DNA of 64,000 nt from Cheilinus undulatus. Lineage: Eukaryota; Chordata; Actinopteri; Labriformes; Labridae. The stretch is from NCBI RefSeq assembly GCF_018320785.1, contig NW_024571693.1, positions 1 through 64,000 on the forward strand, in the 5' to 3' direction. The notes under the pieces were generated by a model that worked only from the letters and a program-made list of their open reading frames with translations, did not search any database and was not told the DNA's origin. Of this stretch, positions 23,301 to 35,582 are shown piece by piece; the first letter of the stretch is position 1; each line of letters begins with the position of its first letter. Both the position numbers and the translations under genes were made by a program.

Positions 23301-26300
23301 GCTTTAGTAACGCTGGTGTTGGAGTAAACAGTGCAAACAGGTAGTGCTCAGGACCACCATGGTCCACTACCACTCCACAGCCTGCTTCAGGCAGTATTAA
23401 TTTCGTCGACTAAAACTATTTGTTGACAGCCTTTTTTCCATGTCAAAAATTAGACTAAAACTAACAAAAATAGATCTGTGATGACTAAAACTGACAAAAA
23501 CTATGTTTAGTTTTTGTTAAAATGACTAAAACTAGACTAAAATGAAATTTAGTTGTTGCCGGACATTCAAAATCTGTGATATTTCTCCACTGTGGGCAAA
23601 TCTGTCAAAATGCAGTGCAGCTGTAGCTCTTCTTAGCTGTAGGGACCCAAGCTTTGGCAGGGTGCAGAGAACATGCTACCACGGTTTGGTATCAAATTTA
23701 GCCAAGAAAATAAATGCTTGGACTTACAGTAAAGACTAAAAGTAGACTAAAATGTTTTGAGTTTTCGTTGACTAGAACTTAAAAGGGTAGAGAAGACTAA
23801 AATGGGACTAAGACTAAAATGCATTTCGTTTAAAGAGTAATACTAAAACTAAAATTAAAAATAGCTGCCAATATTAACACTGGCTTCAGGGGACTCTGGA
23901 GGGTAAAAATCCTCCACCTCTAAAGATCGCTGTGAGGCAGCAGTGCTGCGGGACTCTGTGTCAGTTTCTGGCAAGGGGACATCACTGTCACTCCTAACCT
24001 GGCAAGCCAAATGGATTTGTTCGCCAGTGAGAAACACGGAAACGGGCTTATCCATCTGCTTTGCAATGTTTTGTTACTCCCGCTTCATCTGGGAAACCCA
24101 TCCTTAAAAACAAACAAACAAACAAAAAAAAAGTCAATTTCCCCTCCTTCCTCTCAGTACCAAACTGCCCACTTTCTGTGCATTTTTTTAAATCCTGAAG
24201 TGGGTGGGGTCAGCGTTGAACTGGGGGTTCACTTTCACTTTAAAGAAAATAATTATCTGAAGGTTAAACTTCATTTAAAATTCTCCACTCACAGATAACA
24301 GAGAGTTCAATCTTGCTGAAGTCTTCGCCGTTAATCTCTGGTGTGTAGATGCCGCTGTCGCCAACTGTCAGTCCTTTGATGGTCAGCGCTCCAGTATCAG
24401 TGTTCACCTCACAACGACCTAAAATGACACGGTGACGCCAGACAGGAGAGAAAATTCAAAATGGTAGAAAAAAGAAGTGGTAAAGCCCTGATTTTTTATG
24501 TTTGACTGCATTACTCATCAGAAGACAACTACTGTAACCATAGACCTTCACAAGCATCCATCTTTAACGATCACTGGTTGTAGTTTTGGTCTTTGGAAAA
24601 TTTTAAGATTTCTGACCCTCAAACACACAGGAAACACTCTGAAAACACAAATAAAGCCTAGCATTCATTGGATTGATCAAATTTATTAAATCAGAGCAAA
24701 CCAGGCATTAAATGCTCTTTGAAAGTATTTTAAATATAGAATTATATTTAAGAGTGATCATAAAAAACACTTATGCAAACCCTTTACTTGAAGTTTTGGG
24801 GTGTTTTCTGTGGTAATGTGAAAATTGATGAGCAGAGATTGTAGTATCCATAAGTATGGCTCAGCCTTTGCACAATCTGCTTCTTCTTTTTTCTTTTTTG
24901 GGTAACTTTAATTTTTATTAATTTTAACATATTACACACATGTAGCCCACAGATTAACATGCTGGCTTTAAATCTAAAAGAAGTTAAATAGAGGAAAATA
25001 AAACAACATTAAAGACACTGTTGGGAGTTAGACCTCTAGTAGTTTGTCTGTTCCTTTAGAATCAACATCTGAATAATTCATCTCTTTATTTTCCTGTTGT
25101 AATGTCGCTGTTTTTCATCCTGAATAATCTCCATTTCTCACACCTGTCTTCCATCCTTTAGAGTTGTTTTATTAGCTGTAGGGAGGTTGTTTTAATCTAA
25201 AAAAAATGTTTGCTGTAGATGACTGATCTGATTTGTGTCTTATTGTTGCTACTCATTTACCCAGGAATGACTGATGGAAATAAGCTTGTAAACCTGGTAC
25301 AATGCATCTTTTTTAGATTCATGTTATTTTGAATATTGTCCCTGATGCAAATAAATTTCACAAAATGAAATAAACAGAAGTGTGAGCATGAGGCTCAATG
25401 ACATTGGCTTTCAAATCTAATCACTTCATGCTTAAGTTAGAGTACTCTCAAAGTATTCTAGTAGTATTACAGTCACAATAATGGCAAAGACAAATTCACA
25501 ACCCAAAAACATAATACCTCTGGCATCATCTGATGCTGGCATGAAAAATTTACACCTGATAAAACATCTTATTTACACTGAAAACATGTAAAAGCTGAAC
25601 ATCAAAACAGAATCTTTAACTTGGTCATTTTTTTTAAAAGTTATTTAAATACTCAGACACTGCTAAAAGTATATTAAAGGCCATAATAAAGTCACTGCTC
25701 ATTTACTTCAAACAAAACGGTGTCAGTATAATCAAAATACCTGTAAGTATCTTTAATATGCATCTCTGCTAACATAAGAGCTTTGACTTGGATCAAGGTG
25801 CTTGACTGTTAGTTACGTTTTCCAGTATAAATAAACAGATTTTACTATATTTGTTGGTGAATTTACCTCTAAACTTGGTCTGTGACACATTTAATGGATA
25901 GTAATGGGAACATACTTGAATTGGATGAATTCATGGTTAAATATAACATTAATTGCTCTGCTGAACTCTACAGAAAAGTTACACAGAATATTCCAGAAGC
26001 CCTGATTCAATCAATCAGAAACAACATGCCAAACGTACATACTCCAGTTCTACAAGTTAAAATTGATAACAGGGACCTTGTTAGTGAAAAATGTAATAAT
26101 AAATTTTTAAGACAGTACTTAGTTAACATTTTTTATCCAAACATAGTCAGAAGTACTTCACCCATATAGAGTATGATAAATCTAAAAGAGCATCTATTCG
26201 AACAAAATATTTAAAATTCTCAATCCCTCCCAAATGCAAAGAAGTACACTTCAAAACCATAAATAATATTTACCCCTCTAATGATTTCATTAATAAAAGA

Positions 26301-27574
26301 TTTAAATTAGCTGTAGAACATTGCTATATCTGCCAAACGAATGTAGAAACAACAGAACACCTGTTCTTTGAATGTGAAACTATTCAAAATTTATGGAAAT
26401 CTCTCTATAACTTAATTTCATCTGATTCCATGAACATGGACTTCTGGTCATATAGAAATATTCAAGTTGGTGTAATCTTGAAGGAAAAGAAATCTGAATT
26501 CATAGTCAATAATCTGATAATCTTTACAAAATATTTCATACACAAATGTCGCTATGCCAAATCCCCTCCTTCGTGGCCTGGTTTAAAAAATGACTTAATT
26601 TTGTTTAAACAGTGCCTAAAGCAAGTTGATAACCCCCAAGCAAATAAACTATACACTGCTATAGAAATTTTTGATTTATCCTGACCCCTTGTAATTTTGT
26701 TTTCTTTTAGTTTTGTTGTTGGTATTTCATTTATTTACCAGTTTTATTTTTTATCTCTCATTCTCTCCTTGCTCCTTACTCCAAAATTTCAAGCTACAGT
26801 TTTGTACTACAACTTAGAAAATTGTACCTAGGAGGTGTGATAATTCTTTAATTCCAGTGTTGGAAAGTTACATATAATTATGTTTTTCTTGTTTACTGTA
26901 TACAATGTTCTACATTTTGTATAATACCCTGATTGTTCAATTTTTTTAAAAAAAAAAATTACCTTTAAACTGGAGAAGGCAGTGACCTTCATTTCCATCC
27001 ATCTCTGCAGCAATATCACCATTGTGTTTCCACTGTACCCTCTGGATAGGAGACTCCACCAGGGGTAAACTGAGGACAACATCTTCACCTGTAGCTTTGT
27101 ACACTATTTCAGCTGTAAAGGAAAAACAGCAGAAGTCATTTCTCAATCATACTATGTTATTGCATTTTAAAGTAGTGGAGTAAAATACATCGAAACTTAG
27201 ATTAAGCTTTACCACTTATGGTAAATGAAGACCAGTTCAGACAAAGCGAAAAAGTTTTAAAGGTTAGCAGAATTCATAACAACAAAAACTGACAGGCCTC
27301 AAACATCATGGCGCATCTCCTGAATGTTAACGCACCTAACATTGAAGTAATGTTTTACATTTGACTCTACACACTTCATATCAACCAGAAAACGGTTTTT
27401 TAAATCTCTGTGACAACACATTTAGTATTATCAACCCAGAAGACGGATTTTTAGATCTCCTTAACAATTGTAATATTTAGTAGCATTTCAGCACTTACCG
27501 TCGTTGGGTGACACAGAAAGAAACAACAGGAAGACGTAAAACAATCCCAACGGTTTGAGCGCACGCCACATCAT
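20330..27574 (-). CDS. gene 1: CD48/SLAM-like Ig receptor (V-C2-TM), 263 aa model
   Basis: Exons, minus strand: 27574-27499 (signal, MMWRALKPLGLF...), 27112-26963 and 24418-24293 (the V domain in two halves), 22948-22788 and 22628-22517 (C2 in two halves), 22363-22265 (TM, LIPILVPVGIVLVVV), 21979-21956 (24 bp), 21581-21567 (15 bp), 21106-21083 (24 bp), 20334-20330 (stop). All have GT/AG ends, and phases match throughout. V shows VQWKHNGD, RCEVNTDTGALTI and DSGIYTPEIN; C2 shows CNLTCEGNT with an NLT sequon, YTW, YRCLMMNPVSNET. This is the CD2/SLAM arrangement: V without the usual B-strand Cys, then a Cys-rich C2. Family members are leukocyte adhesion/signalling receptors; that role is inferred. 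The tail is about 27 residues with QYSTL (a YxxL) but no clear ITSM. A LINE sits at the V1 splice donor, a nested transposon in the V-C2 intron, and an MITE (20485-21026) in the tail. Confidence 0.8.
20485..21026. mobile_element. Tc1/mariner-like non-autonomous element, copy 1
   Basis: 542 bp with terminal inverted repeats CAGTGCTTAACAAATTTATT and (inward from the right) CAGTGCTTAACAAATTTATT. TA precedes the left end; the right flank is TG, a decayed TA. Near-identical to the copy at 46450-46996. No transposase frame. Lies in a tail intron of gene 1. Confidence 0.85.
23011..24240. mobile_element. DNA transposon remnant with a hAT nested inside it
   Basis: The intron between V and C2 is 1.34 kb in gene 1 but about 104 bp in gene 2. 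The extra DNA is flanked by TAAAGAA (23004-23010 and 24241-24247). The fourth pair of gene 3 keeps the empty site, aaattaaagaaaataa at 44568-44583. The ends share the word AGTGAAC in inverted orientation. Removing the nested hAT (23392-23882) leaves about 730 bp. Related words occur at 54880-55110 ('aaacgggtgtattcatctgc'). Superfamily not assigned. Confidence 0.7.
23392..23882. mobile_element. non-autonomous hAT-like element nested in another transposon
   Basis: 491 bp with perfect 8-bp flanks GCTTCAGG (23384-23391 and 23883-23890). Ends are CAGTATTAATTTCGTCG and, inward from the right, CAGTGTTAATATTGGCAG. The interior is rich in ACTAAAACTAGACTAAAATG words. No transposase. Confidence 0.9.
25863..26973 (+). 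mobile_element. 5'-truncated L1-type LINE (ORF2 C-terminal end) in gene 1
   Basis: Body about 25879-26958, sense on the + strand, antisense to gene 1. It encodes the last part of an L1-like ORF2: HLMDSNGNILELDEF, then after frame breaks CYICQTNVETTEHLFFEC (the CCHC-like Cx2C...HxxxxC motif) and ...QNLWKSLYNLI, ending IEIFDLS and a stop near 26684. A 3' UTR and an A-rich tail (26948-26958) follow. Flanks are imperfect 15-16-bp duplications (TTACCTCTAAACTTGG at 25863-25878; TTACCTTTAAACTGG at 26959-26973). Frameshifted, so inactive. Confidence 0.85.
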
Positions 27575-27702
27575 TTTCACGGGATACACCGACACAAAAG
27601 CTACGTGGACCACTCTTTTCTGATTAATTTTACTAATTACAGGTAGCAGAAACTTCTTTAAAAAGTACAGGAGACGTGAAATTCAACGGTTGTTTGACAC
27701 GG

Positions 27703-28241
27703 CAGTGATGGGTCGTTTGCGAACGAGCCGGTTCAAAGAGCCGACTCATTTATATGAACCTTAAAATACAGATCCTGTTTGAGAACCGTTTATTATTATT
27801 CTTACTATTTGCTATAACGTGTTTTTTATATAGTATTGTTTGTGTGTGTGTTATGTGATTGATTAGCAGGGACATTCTTCTCCGCACATGTTTAAGGGAC
27901 ACAAACATAATGATGTAACATTGATGTATTTAAGGTGCGTCATACAGCTCAGCTAGGAAGCTAATTTCATCTGACCCTCATTGTATTTTTGGGTACAAAT
28001 CTATGTCAAAAACAAATTGCCAAATTATTTATGAATTAAAAAGCACAGTACTAGGATTGATATAAATAATATGTCAAACAATGTCATATCATATGACATT
28101 GCATGACATTGTTAATTTTGGAAGGTCAAATCAAGCCAATCGGGGACCCAAATGTAGAGCCAATTGGAAGTAAAAGGGACTGACTCTTCTTGCTGAGCCA
28201 AATGACCCACTCACTTAAAAGAACTTAAATTCCCATCACTA
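27703..28241. mobile_element. hAT-like element 5' of gene 1
   Basis: 539 bp. Ends CAGTGATGGGTCGTTTG and (inward from the right) TAGTGATGGGAATTTAAG, with GAGCCGACTC words inside. The same element sits at the corresponding position 5' of gene 2 (35583-36146), so insertion came before the gene 1/gene 2 duplication. Flanking 8-mers no longer match. It begins about 130 bp upstream of the ATG and may overlap the promoter. Confidence 0.7.
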
Positions 28242-28249
28242 AAGTCATG

Positions 28250-30820
28250 TCAGGACAAGACGAGAAGGAAGAGGCAAGAAAAGGGGCGGAGCGGGCAGCA
28301 GGGCCGTAGCAGATTTTAAATCTCAGCAAATGAAAGTCCTCAAACTATAAAATTTTTAACATTTCAAAAACACAATAACAATTAAATAACTGCAAAAAAT
28401 TAAACAAATTTTCTCTTTCGTAATTCTTTTTAAATACATTTTTTTCAATTTTACAAACAAGTAAAAATCCTACAAATTAATGCATGTACAGAATACTGAC
28501 TTATGAATATGTTATAAAAAAACAGCATTGTAATTGAAAATAAAAGCTGGTTAAAAATAAACAAATATGTCTATAAAAACTTTGAAAACAACAATTCATC
28601 ACATAATCCCATTACAGACTTCCAGGAACAATGACACATCATTCATAGATATTCTATTGATGTTAAAATATTTAATAATCCTCTTCTTCATCTGTTATTT
28701 GCACTTAAGTTCATTATAAACACACTGAGATAATTTAATGATAAAACATCAGAAACATTCATCCTCCAGTAGAGTTCATTTTATGATTAAACACAGCAGC
28801 TGTACGAGGCCCCCCAGAGGCAACAAGAGGAACTACAGCAGAGGATTAGACGTACACCTTTTAATGTACAACCTCTAAAATCCAAGCTGTTTATCCTTCA
28901 GTCAGAATGGATTTTTTGGCATAACGTGAAGCAGAATACTGGAATGTGTTTAAAAAAAAAAAAGCAAGCCAGGGTTGTAAAAAAGGCCTATAACCCCTTA
29001 AATCGAATGACTTAGTCCTTGAAATAGAGAGGATCTTTATCACGAAGTTTGAAGAAAATCTAAAAAGAGGTATTACAATCAAAACAAGGAGGAATATAAA
29101 AATATAAACAGTAAATAAAAAAGTCTCCTGTGTGGTTGAGCTAGAAGATGAAGTCACAAAATAATACCAGTCCTTTGGGGAATATGAATGTATTAATCTA
29201 ACTTTAAAGTAAAGAGAAAAATCTCAAATATATTTTCAGCATCAAGTCTGTTTTTATTTCAAACTAAATGTTGTCCCAAGTACTCTGTCAGAAGCAGACA
29301 TACATCTGAGCTTTTACATCTCTGCAAAACAAAGTCCTCAAACTATAAGTCTTAACATTTCAAAAACAAAATAGCAATAAAATAACTGCAAAAATAAGAC
29401 AGATTTTCTCTTTTGATTTCTTTAATACATCTTCTCCATAAACACCCACACAAAGTTTTCAAACATATATGGGTCCCTTTTAGTTAACAGTCACATCTTT
29501 AATCGTACATAAAAAACATCCAGCTGTTAAGGATTTAATACAACACAATAAATGTCTCTTTCTAAGAAATATTTTTTTTAATCATCATTTGAAGCTCTGT
29601 GCGTCTGCTCTTAAGCAGATAAGCAGGTTAAAATGTTTCCAGTATCACATATAAAAAAATCATTGCATTAAAAACCTGCAAGAAAGTTCAGAAAACACAA
29701 AGAAATGTTAAGTGTAATTATTCAGAAAATTGCTATATATATATATTTTTTTTTATTTTTTTTATTTTTTTTGCTGCAGTTAGATTTTAAAAATCTGATA
29801 AGCACTGGGTTTTAAAAGTGACTTAAATGTCTGGCTTTAGTGCAAAAAAAAAAGAAAAAAAAGATGATATTACTAGAAATGGCAGCATCAGAATCAGAAT
29901 GTCTTTATTGTCCCGTGAAGAGAAATTAGTGTTGCAGCAGGGGCACAAAGAAGACAAGGTATACAATGACAACATCAGCAGAAAGTCTAAACATCAGACA
30001 AATTAAAAAACAGCACAATATAAGAAACACCACACACATACAGAAAATTACCAGGTTTTAGTCTAGAGCTCATACCAAAAATGGAAAATTACTACCAGGT
30101 AATGCAAAAAGTGCAATGTGTGAATGTGCAAATGAGTAATAATAGTGCAAGAAGAACAGGAGCAAACCTAAGGGCTAATTGCTGTTGAGAAAATAAATTG
30201 CACTAGTGATAAAAGAGACCTGAAGTAAAGAGAAAATTTATTCACTCAAACTGTCATCAGAAAACTTTCAAAAGTTGACAAAACGAGCCACAGTGGTTAT
30301 AAAGTGGTTAATTGACATCAGAACTAAATAGTGCATTTCCTCTGTCACTGTTTTAAACATGTTTCCACTGTTCAGCTCTCTGGAGGCCTCGTTGGATAAA
30401 CTGAACAAAACAGACGAAGGAGGGTTCCCACTTGACAACCTTGGTGAAGTCCTGGTTTCTTGCTACCCATCTGTCTGCACAGTTGACTTGAATAGTAATG
30501 GATTGGGGGTTTCTTTACTGAGCGCTGATTCTCTTTGTAGGGAACAAAAATCTTGTGTTTCTTCAGGGAGAATATGGTTTAATAATATTTTATACACCTG
30601 CTCCTTTGCTGAGATTTTGGATCATAGGAAATGTCTCGCTGATCTCTGGAACAACTGTTAGAAAAGAAAGAGGATATATACATTTCAAAATAACTGAGAA
30701 GTTGTTGCACAACTGGTTAATGATTTTCTGTTTTAAATCATACATTTTCTATCATAGATCATCATATTTTAGAAAATGTTAAATAGCATCTCATTACCTT
30801 TACAGTCTGGTTCTTCCATT
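28250..30820 (-). other. 3' untranslated/flanking part of duplication unit 2
   Basis: Homologous to the gene 1 3' block (see 17940-20329) and to those of genes 3 and 4. A gene 2 counterpart of the fossil 38-bp exon lies near 30600-30650 (CTCAGCAAAGGAGCAG before GTGTAT). No independent gene seen; the 28891-29157 and 30359-30661 frames have no domain. Confidence 0.55.
29885..30225. repeat. dispersed fish repeat (AGAATCAGAATGTCTTTATTG type)
   Basis: 'cagaatcagaatgtctttattg' followed by 'agtgcaatgtgtgaatgtgcaaatgag' resembles a common teleost interspersed repeat. It interrupts the 3' block of unit 2 and is missing from unit 1 at the same point. Related words occur at 53225-53410. Confidence 0.5.
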
Positions 30821-33800
30821 TCACACTGATTAAAGTTCCAAGATAAAAAAAGAGGAATTACAAAACAATAAAAATCCTGCTGTTTTTAACTACTGTAGTC
30901 AAACACCATCACCTGAAACATGAACTTGAAAAGTGTACAGATGTTCATTATACCCATATATTTCTTTCCACATAGCCTATATACTAAGTATGTTTTTAAA
31001 GTCAAGAATAAGATAGCTCAACAAAGTGATGTTACAATTTCTGCTAAAATTTAAAAAAAATATATATATACAGGCATGTTTTGCATGTTAAAAATGAATA
31101 ATCCACATTTGAGAACTATGTTTATCTTTTTATTTGTCTTATCAAACATTTAAGAGAAAATTTAGTTTCTTACCCTTTTCTATTTCTTTCTCCCATTCTG
31201 TATCTAAGACAGAGAAAAGCATGTTGTAAATCAGTCATTTATAATGTGATCATCATTAAACATTAATCATGCTTAAGCAGAGTGTCACCTCCATAAATGT
31301 GACAGTGGAGCAAACTCAGACATTTTCATATGACTTTTATCAAATCACTGATTGTATTTAATCAAGATTTCTTTGTAGTTTAATATTACTTATTTAGACT
31401 AGTAAATCTGGTAGAGAAAAACTATTAAAAACAACAAAGCAGTTCCATAATTTCTGCTGAAATAAAAAAGAAATCAGCTGATCAAACTGAATTATTGTTT
31501 TTTTTTATAGATACTATATTAGTTGTGCTAAATACATACATTTAAAAATATCTAAATTCTGAAATGTACATAAACCACAATGGTGTTTTTTCTCATGATT
31601 AAGAGCACATTTAGTTTCTTACCCTTTTCCAGAGTACCTGTGTATTGGACAGAGAAAAGCATGTTATAAATCAGTCATTCATAATGTGATCATCATTAAA
31701 CATTAATCGTGCTTAAGCAGAGTGTCACCAAAGATGGATCCTGACAGCAGAACAAACTCAAACATCTTCATAGGACTCTTATCACATTACTGATTGTATT
31801 TAATTAAGGATAATTTTCTGTGTAAAATTAAATATTTGTTTTCATAAATCTTATAGAGCAAAACTATTGAGGAAACAACAAAGTGATGCTACAGTTTCTG
31901 CTGAAATAGAAAAAATTATTTAATGCATGTTAAAAAGTGAATAATCTTTATATTGAACTATGTTTCAACATACTTTTTTATCAAACATTTAAGAGAACAT
32001 TTTGTATCTTACCGTATTGTGCTCCTTGCCTTCTTTCTGTATATGAGAAAGAAAAGCATGTTGTAAATCAGTCATTAATGATGTGATCATTATCAGTCAC
32101 TGACCATGCTTTAACATTGTTTTATATTTGATAGTGACAGTGGAAAGAACATAAGGTACTCCTTCATCAGACTTAAACCACAGAACTGATCTGTAGGTTA
32201 TTTTGACTTTTTGTTTAAAATCAAATATTATCGCTTATAAATTTGTTAGAGCAAAACTACTGAAAGAACTCATTATTACTGAATATTTTAATCTACACAA
32301 TGAATTCTGGCTTCTTACCCCTGATGTGTTTGTAGATAAAAACAGCAAACAGAATGACTATTAGCAGAAAAATCAATCCTACTACTGCTACTGGTACAAG
32401 GATGGATACCGGCCAGTTCCGTTCTTCTATAAAACAAATGGATAAAACAAAAAGTCAATTGTATTTGGATGATGTTGGTTAATGATTTTGTTTGATATTG
32501 TAGTATTGCACATATAAAATGTTGTATTTAAAAAGGTATTAAGATATCTAATCTGTGTTTACAGCGAGGATGTTGCTCAGTGGAACTACTCACGCTCAAT
32601 GAAGGGTTTCCCACATATAAAGACGGGGTTTGTGATGCTTTCACTGGTTTCATTGCTGACTGGGTTCATCATCAAACATCTATAACTGTGCTCTGTAAAA
32701 AACTAAACATTCAGAGAAAGAAAATCACTTAAACAAATTAAGAATAAAAGCTCACCAGCACTGAGGATGACACAGTATGGTGAAGAAAGATCATTAATCA
32801 TGAACTGAAGTGTTCAAACTCATCAGCTCAGGCTGACAGTGACGTCTTGGGTTTTTCTTACCTCTGTTAGAAGGAACTTCTGGCCTGAAGGTCCCTCCAC
32901 ATCATCTACAAACCACTTATAAGTGATTGGTTCAGCATCTGCAGTGTTGCCTTCACAGGTCAGGTTACAGTTGGTCATCTCAATGTTGCAGGACATGTTA
33001 ACAGAGGGTTTAGCTACACGAGCTGACAGAAGAAAGAGCAAAACATAAGTAGAAAGTGGACCTGAGATAAAAAGAAAATTTCAAAAACACCTGGAGGTTA
33101 AACTTCATTTAAAATTCTCCACTCACAGATAACAGAGAGTTCAATCTTGCTGAAGTCTTCGCCGTTTATTTCTGGTGTGTAGTTTCCGCTGTCGGTCAGT
33201 TTCAGTCCTTTGACGGTCAGCGCTCCAGTTTCAGTGTTCACCTCACAACGACCTAAAATCATGAGACATGGTGACGCCAGACAGGAGAGAAAATTCAAAA
33301 TGGAACAAAAAAGAAGTGGTAAAGCCCTGTTTTTATGTTTCAGCTGCTTTTCTCATTAGTAGACAACTGCTGTAACCAGTAAATTTGGTAAATTTAAAGA
33401 TTTCTAACCCTCAAACACACAGGAAACACTCTGAAAACACAAATAAAGCCTAACATTCATTGGATTGATCAAATTTATTGAATCAGAGCAAACCAGGGGT
33501 TAAATGCTCTTTAAAGGTATTTTAAATATATTGAATTATATTTAAGAGTGATCAAAAATACACTTGAGCAAACCCTTTACTTGAAGTTTTGGGGTGTTTT
33601 CTGTGGTAATGTGAAAATTGACGAGCAGAGATTGTAGTATCCATAAGTATGGCTCAGCCTTTGCACAATCTGCTTCTTGTTCTTTTTTTTTGTAACTTTA
33701 ATTTTTATTAAATTTAACATATTATACACATGTAGCCCACAGATTAACATGCTGGCTTTAAATCTAATTAAAAGAAGTTAAACAGAGGAAAATAAAACAA

Positions 33801-35451
33801 CATTAAAGACACTGTTGGGAGTTAGACCTCTAGTAGTTTGTCTGCTCCTTTAAAATCAACATCTGAATAATTCATCTCTTTATTTTCCTGTTGTAATGTC
33901 GCTGTTTTTCTTCCTGAATAATCTTCATTTCTCACACCGGTCATCCATCCATTAGAGGAGATTTCTTAGCTGTAGGGAGAGTTATTTGTCTAAAAAACAT
34001 ATTGTTTCCTCTGCATGTTTTAAATTTGTTGTAGATGACTGATCTGATCTGTGTTTTATTGTTGCTACTCATTTACCCAGGAATGACTGATGGAAATAAG
34101 CTTGTAAACCTGGTACAATGCATCTTTTTTAGATTGTTATTTTGAATATTGTCCCTGATGCATTTGTAAGTGAATTTACCTTCAAACTGGCCAAGGCAGT
34201 GAACCTCATTCCCACTCCACTCTGCAGCAGTATTATTATTATTGTGTTTCCACTCTATGTGTTGGATAGCACCAGTCATGGGGGGTGGTCTGAGGATCAC
34301 ATCTTCACCTTCAGCTCTGTAAACCAGGTCAGCTGTAAATGAAAAAACAATGTCATTTTTCAGTCATACTATTTAACTATTTTAAGTATTTTCTCTTATC
34401 AATATTACATTTTAATGCCATGAACCATTTTTTACTGCAGAGGAGGGGGGTTGACTGGCTGCTTGGTATGACTAAGGTGCTAAATAGTAAACCAAAATTG
34501 GGTGCTCTTGGAAAACAGGGAGAAAAAACTGTCAAAAAAAGGGGAGAAAACCAGGCACTCCAAACACAAAAAAGTGCAAATGAGGAAGGAAATACTAAAA
34601 AGCCTTTATTGTAATGGCCAAATCATTAGAAAGCCAACATGTTTCGACCAAACTGGTCTTCTTCAGGGCTCACAAACATTTGTGGTGTGGTCACAGCTCT
34701 ATGTAGACTACAGCCAATAAGGGCAGTCACATGAATCAGAGACGAGAGAAGCCAGGTGAGACTTTACAGGACTCACTGATCAGGTTTCGCCACTCCCAAT
34801 ACATGTTGGCTTTTTAATGATTTGGCCATCACAATAAAACCTTTTTAGTACTTCCTTCCTCATTTGTGTTTGGAGAACCATTTATTACTGCTGAGAAAAA
34901 AACATACTGTTAAAGCAGGCAGACTGAATTGACTGCTCTACATTTTCGACAGTTGTAGTCACTTTTAAATCATTTTTCTTCACACAAAAAAATGAATTTA
35001 AATAAACACATATATAACTAAGATGAGAGATTTCAAAACACAATCATAAGTCTATGTTACAGAACAGTAATAGTCAGCCTTTCCTCACAGCTTCAGTTCC
35101 TTAAAATACATTTCCCACGTCTTAACTTTTCAGTAATCGAGAAATAAAGTAAGTAAACGAAACTTGGATTAAACTGACAGGCCGCAAACATCATGGCACA
35201 TCTCCTGAATGTTGACGCACCTAAAAGTTAAGGAATGGTTTACATTTGACTCTACACACTTCATATCAGCCACAAAATGGATTTTTTAAATCTCCAAAGC
35301 AACACATGTTGTATTATTAACCCAGAGAACGGATTTTTATATCTCCTAAACAATTGTAATATTTAGTAGCATTTCAGCACTTACCGTCGTTGGGTGACAC
35401 AGAAAAAAAGAACAGGAAAAATAATCCCAACGGTTTGAGTGCGCGCCACAT
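30821..35451 (-). CDS. gene 2: CD48/SLAM-like Ig receptor (V-C2-TM), 263 aa model
   Basis: Exons, minus strand: 35451-35385 (signal, MWRALKPLGLFFLFFF...), 34332-34180 and 33252-33127 (V), 33022-32862 and 32702-32594 (C2), 32426-32319 (TM, VPVAVVGLIFLLIVILF), 32036-32013 (24 bp), 31637-31623 (15 bp), 31197-31174 (24 bp), 30825-30821 (stop). V carries IEWKHNNNNTAAEW, CLGQFEG|RCEVNT and YTPEING; C2 carries CNLTCEGNT, YRCLMMNPVSNETSES and an extra Cys (VFICGK) before the membrane. Same exon plan and stop position as gene 1. The LINE and the nested transposon of gene 1 are absent. The tail has QYGTLEK and no ITSM. Role as a leukocyte-surface adhesion receptor is inferred from the family. Confidence 0.8.
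34556..34875. mobile_element. foldback element with ~80-bp inverted arms
   Basis: Left arm about 34556-34642 (AAATGAGGAAGGAAATAC, GGCCAAATCATTAGAAAGCC) and right arm about 34799-34875, its imperfect reverse complement. The centre holds GTTTCGACCAAACTGGTCTTC, a word seen in many fish repeats. Lies in intron 1 of gene 2. Confidence 0.75.
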
Positions 35452-35582
35452 CTTTTTCACGGGATACACCGACACAAAAGCTACGTGGACCACTCTTTTC
35501 TGAGTATTTTAACTAATTACAGCTAGCAGAAACTTCTTAAACAAGTATACGAGACGTGAAATTCGACGGTTGTTCGACACGG

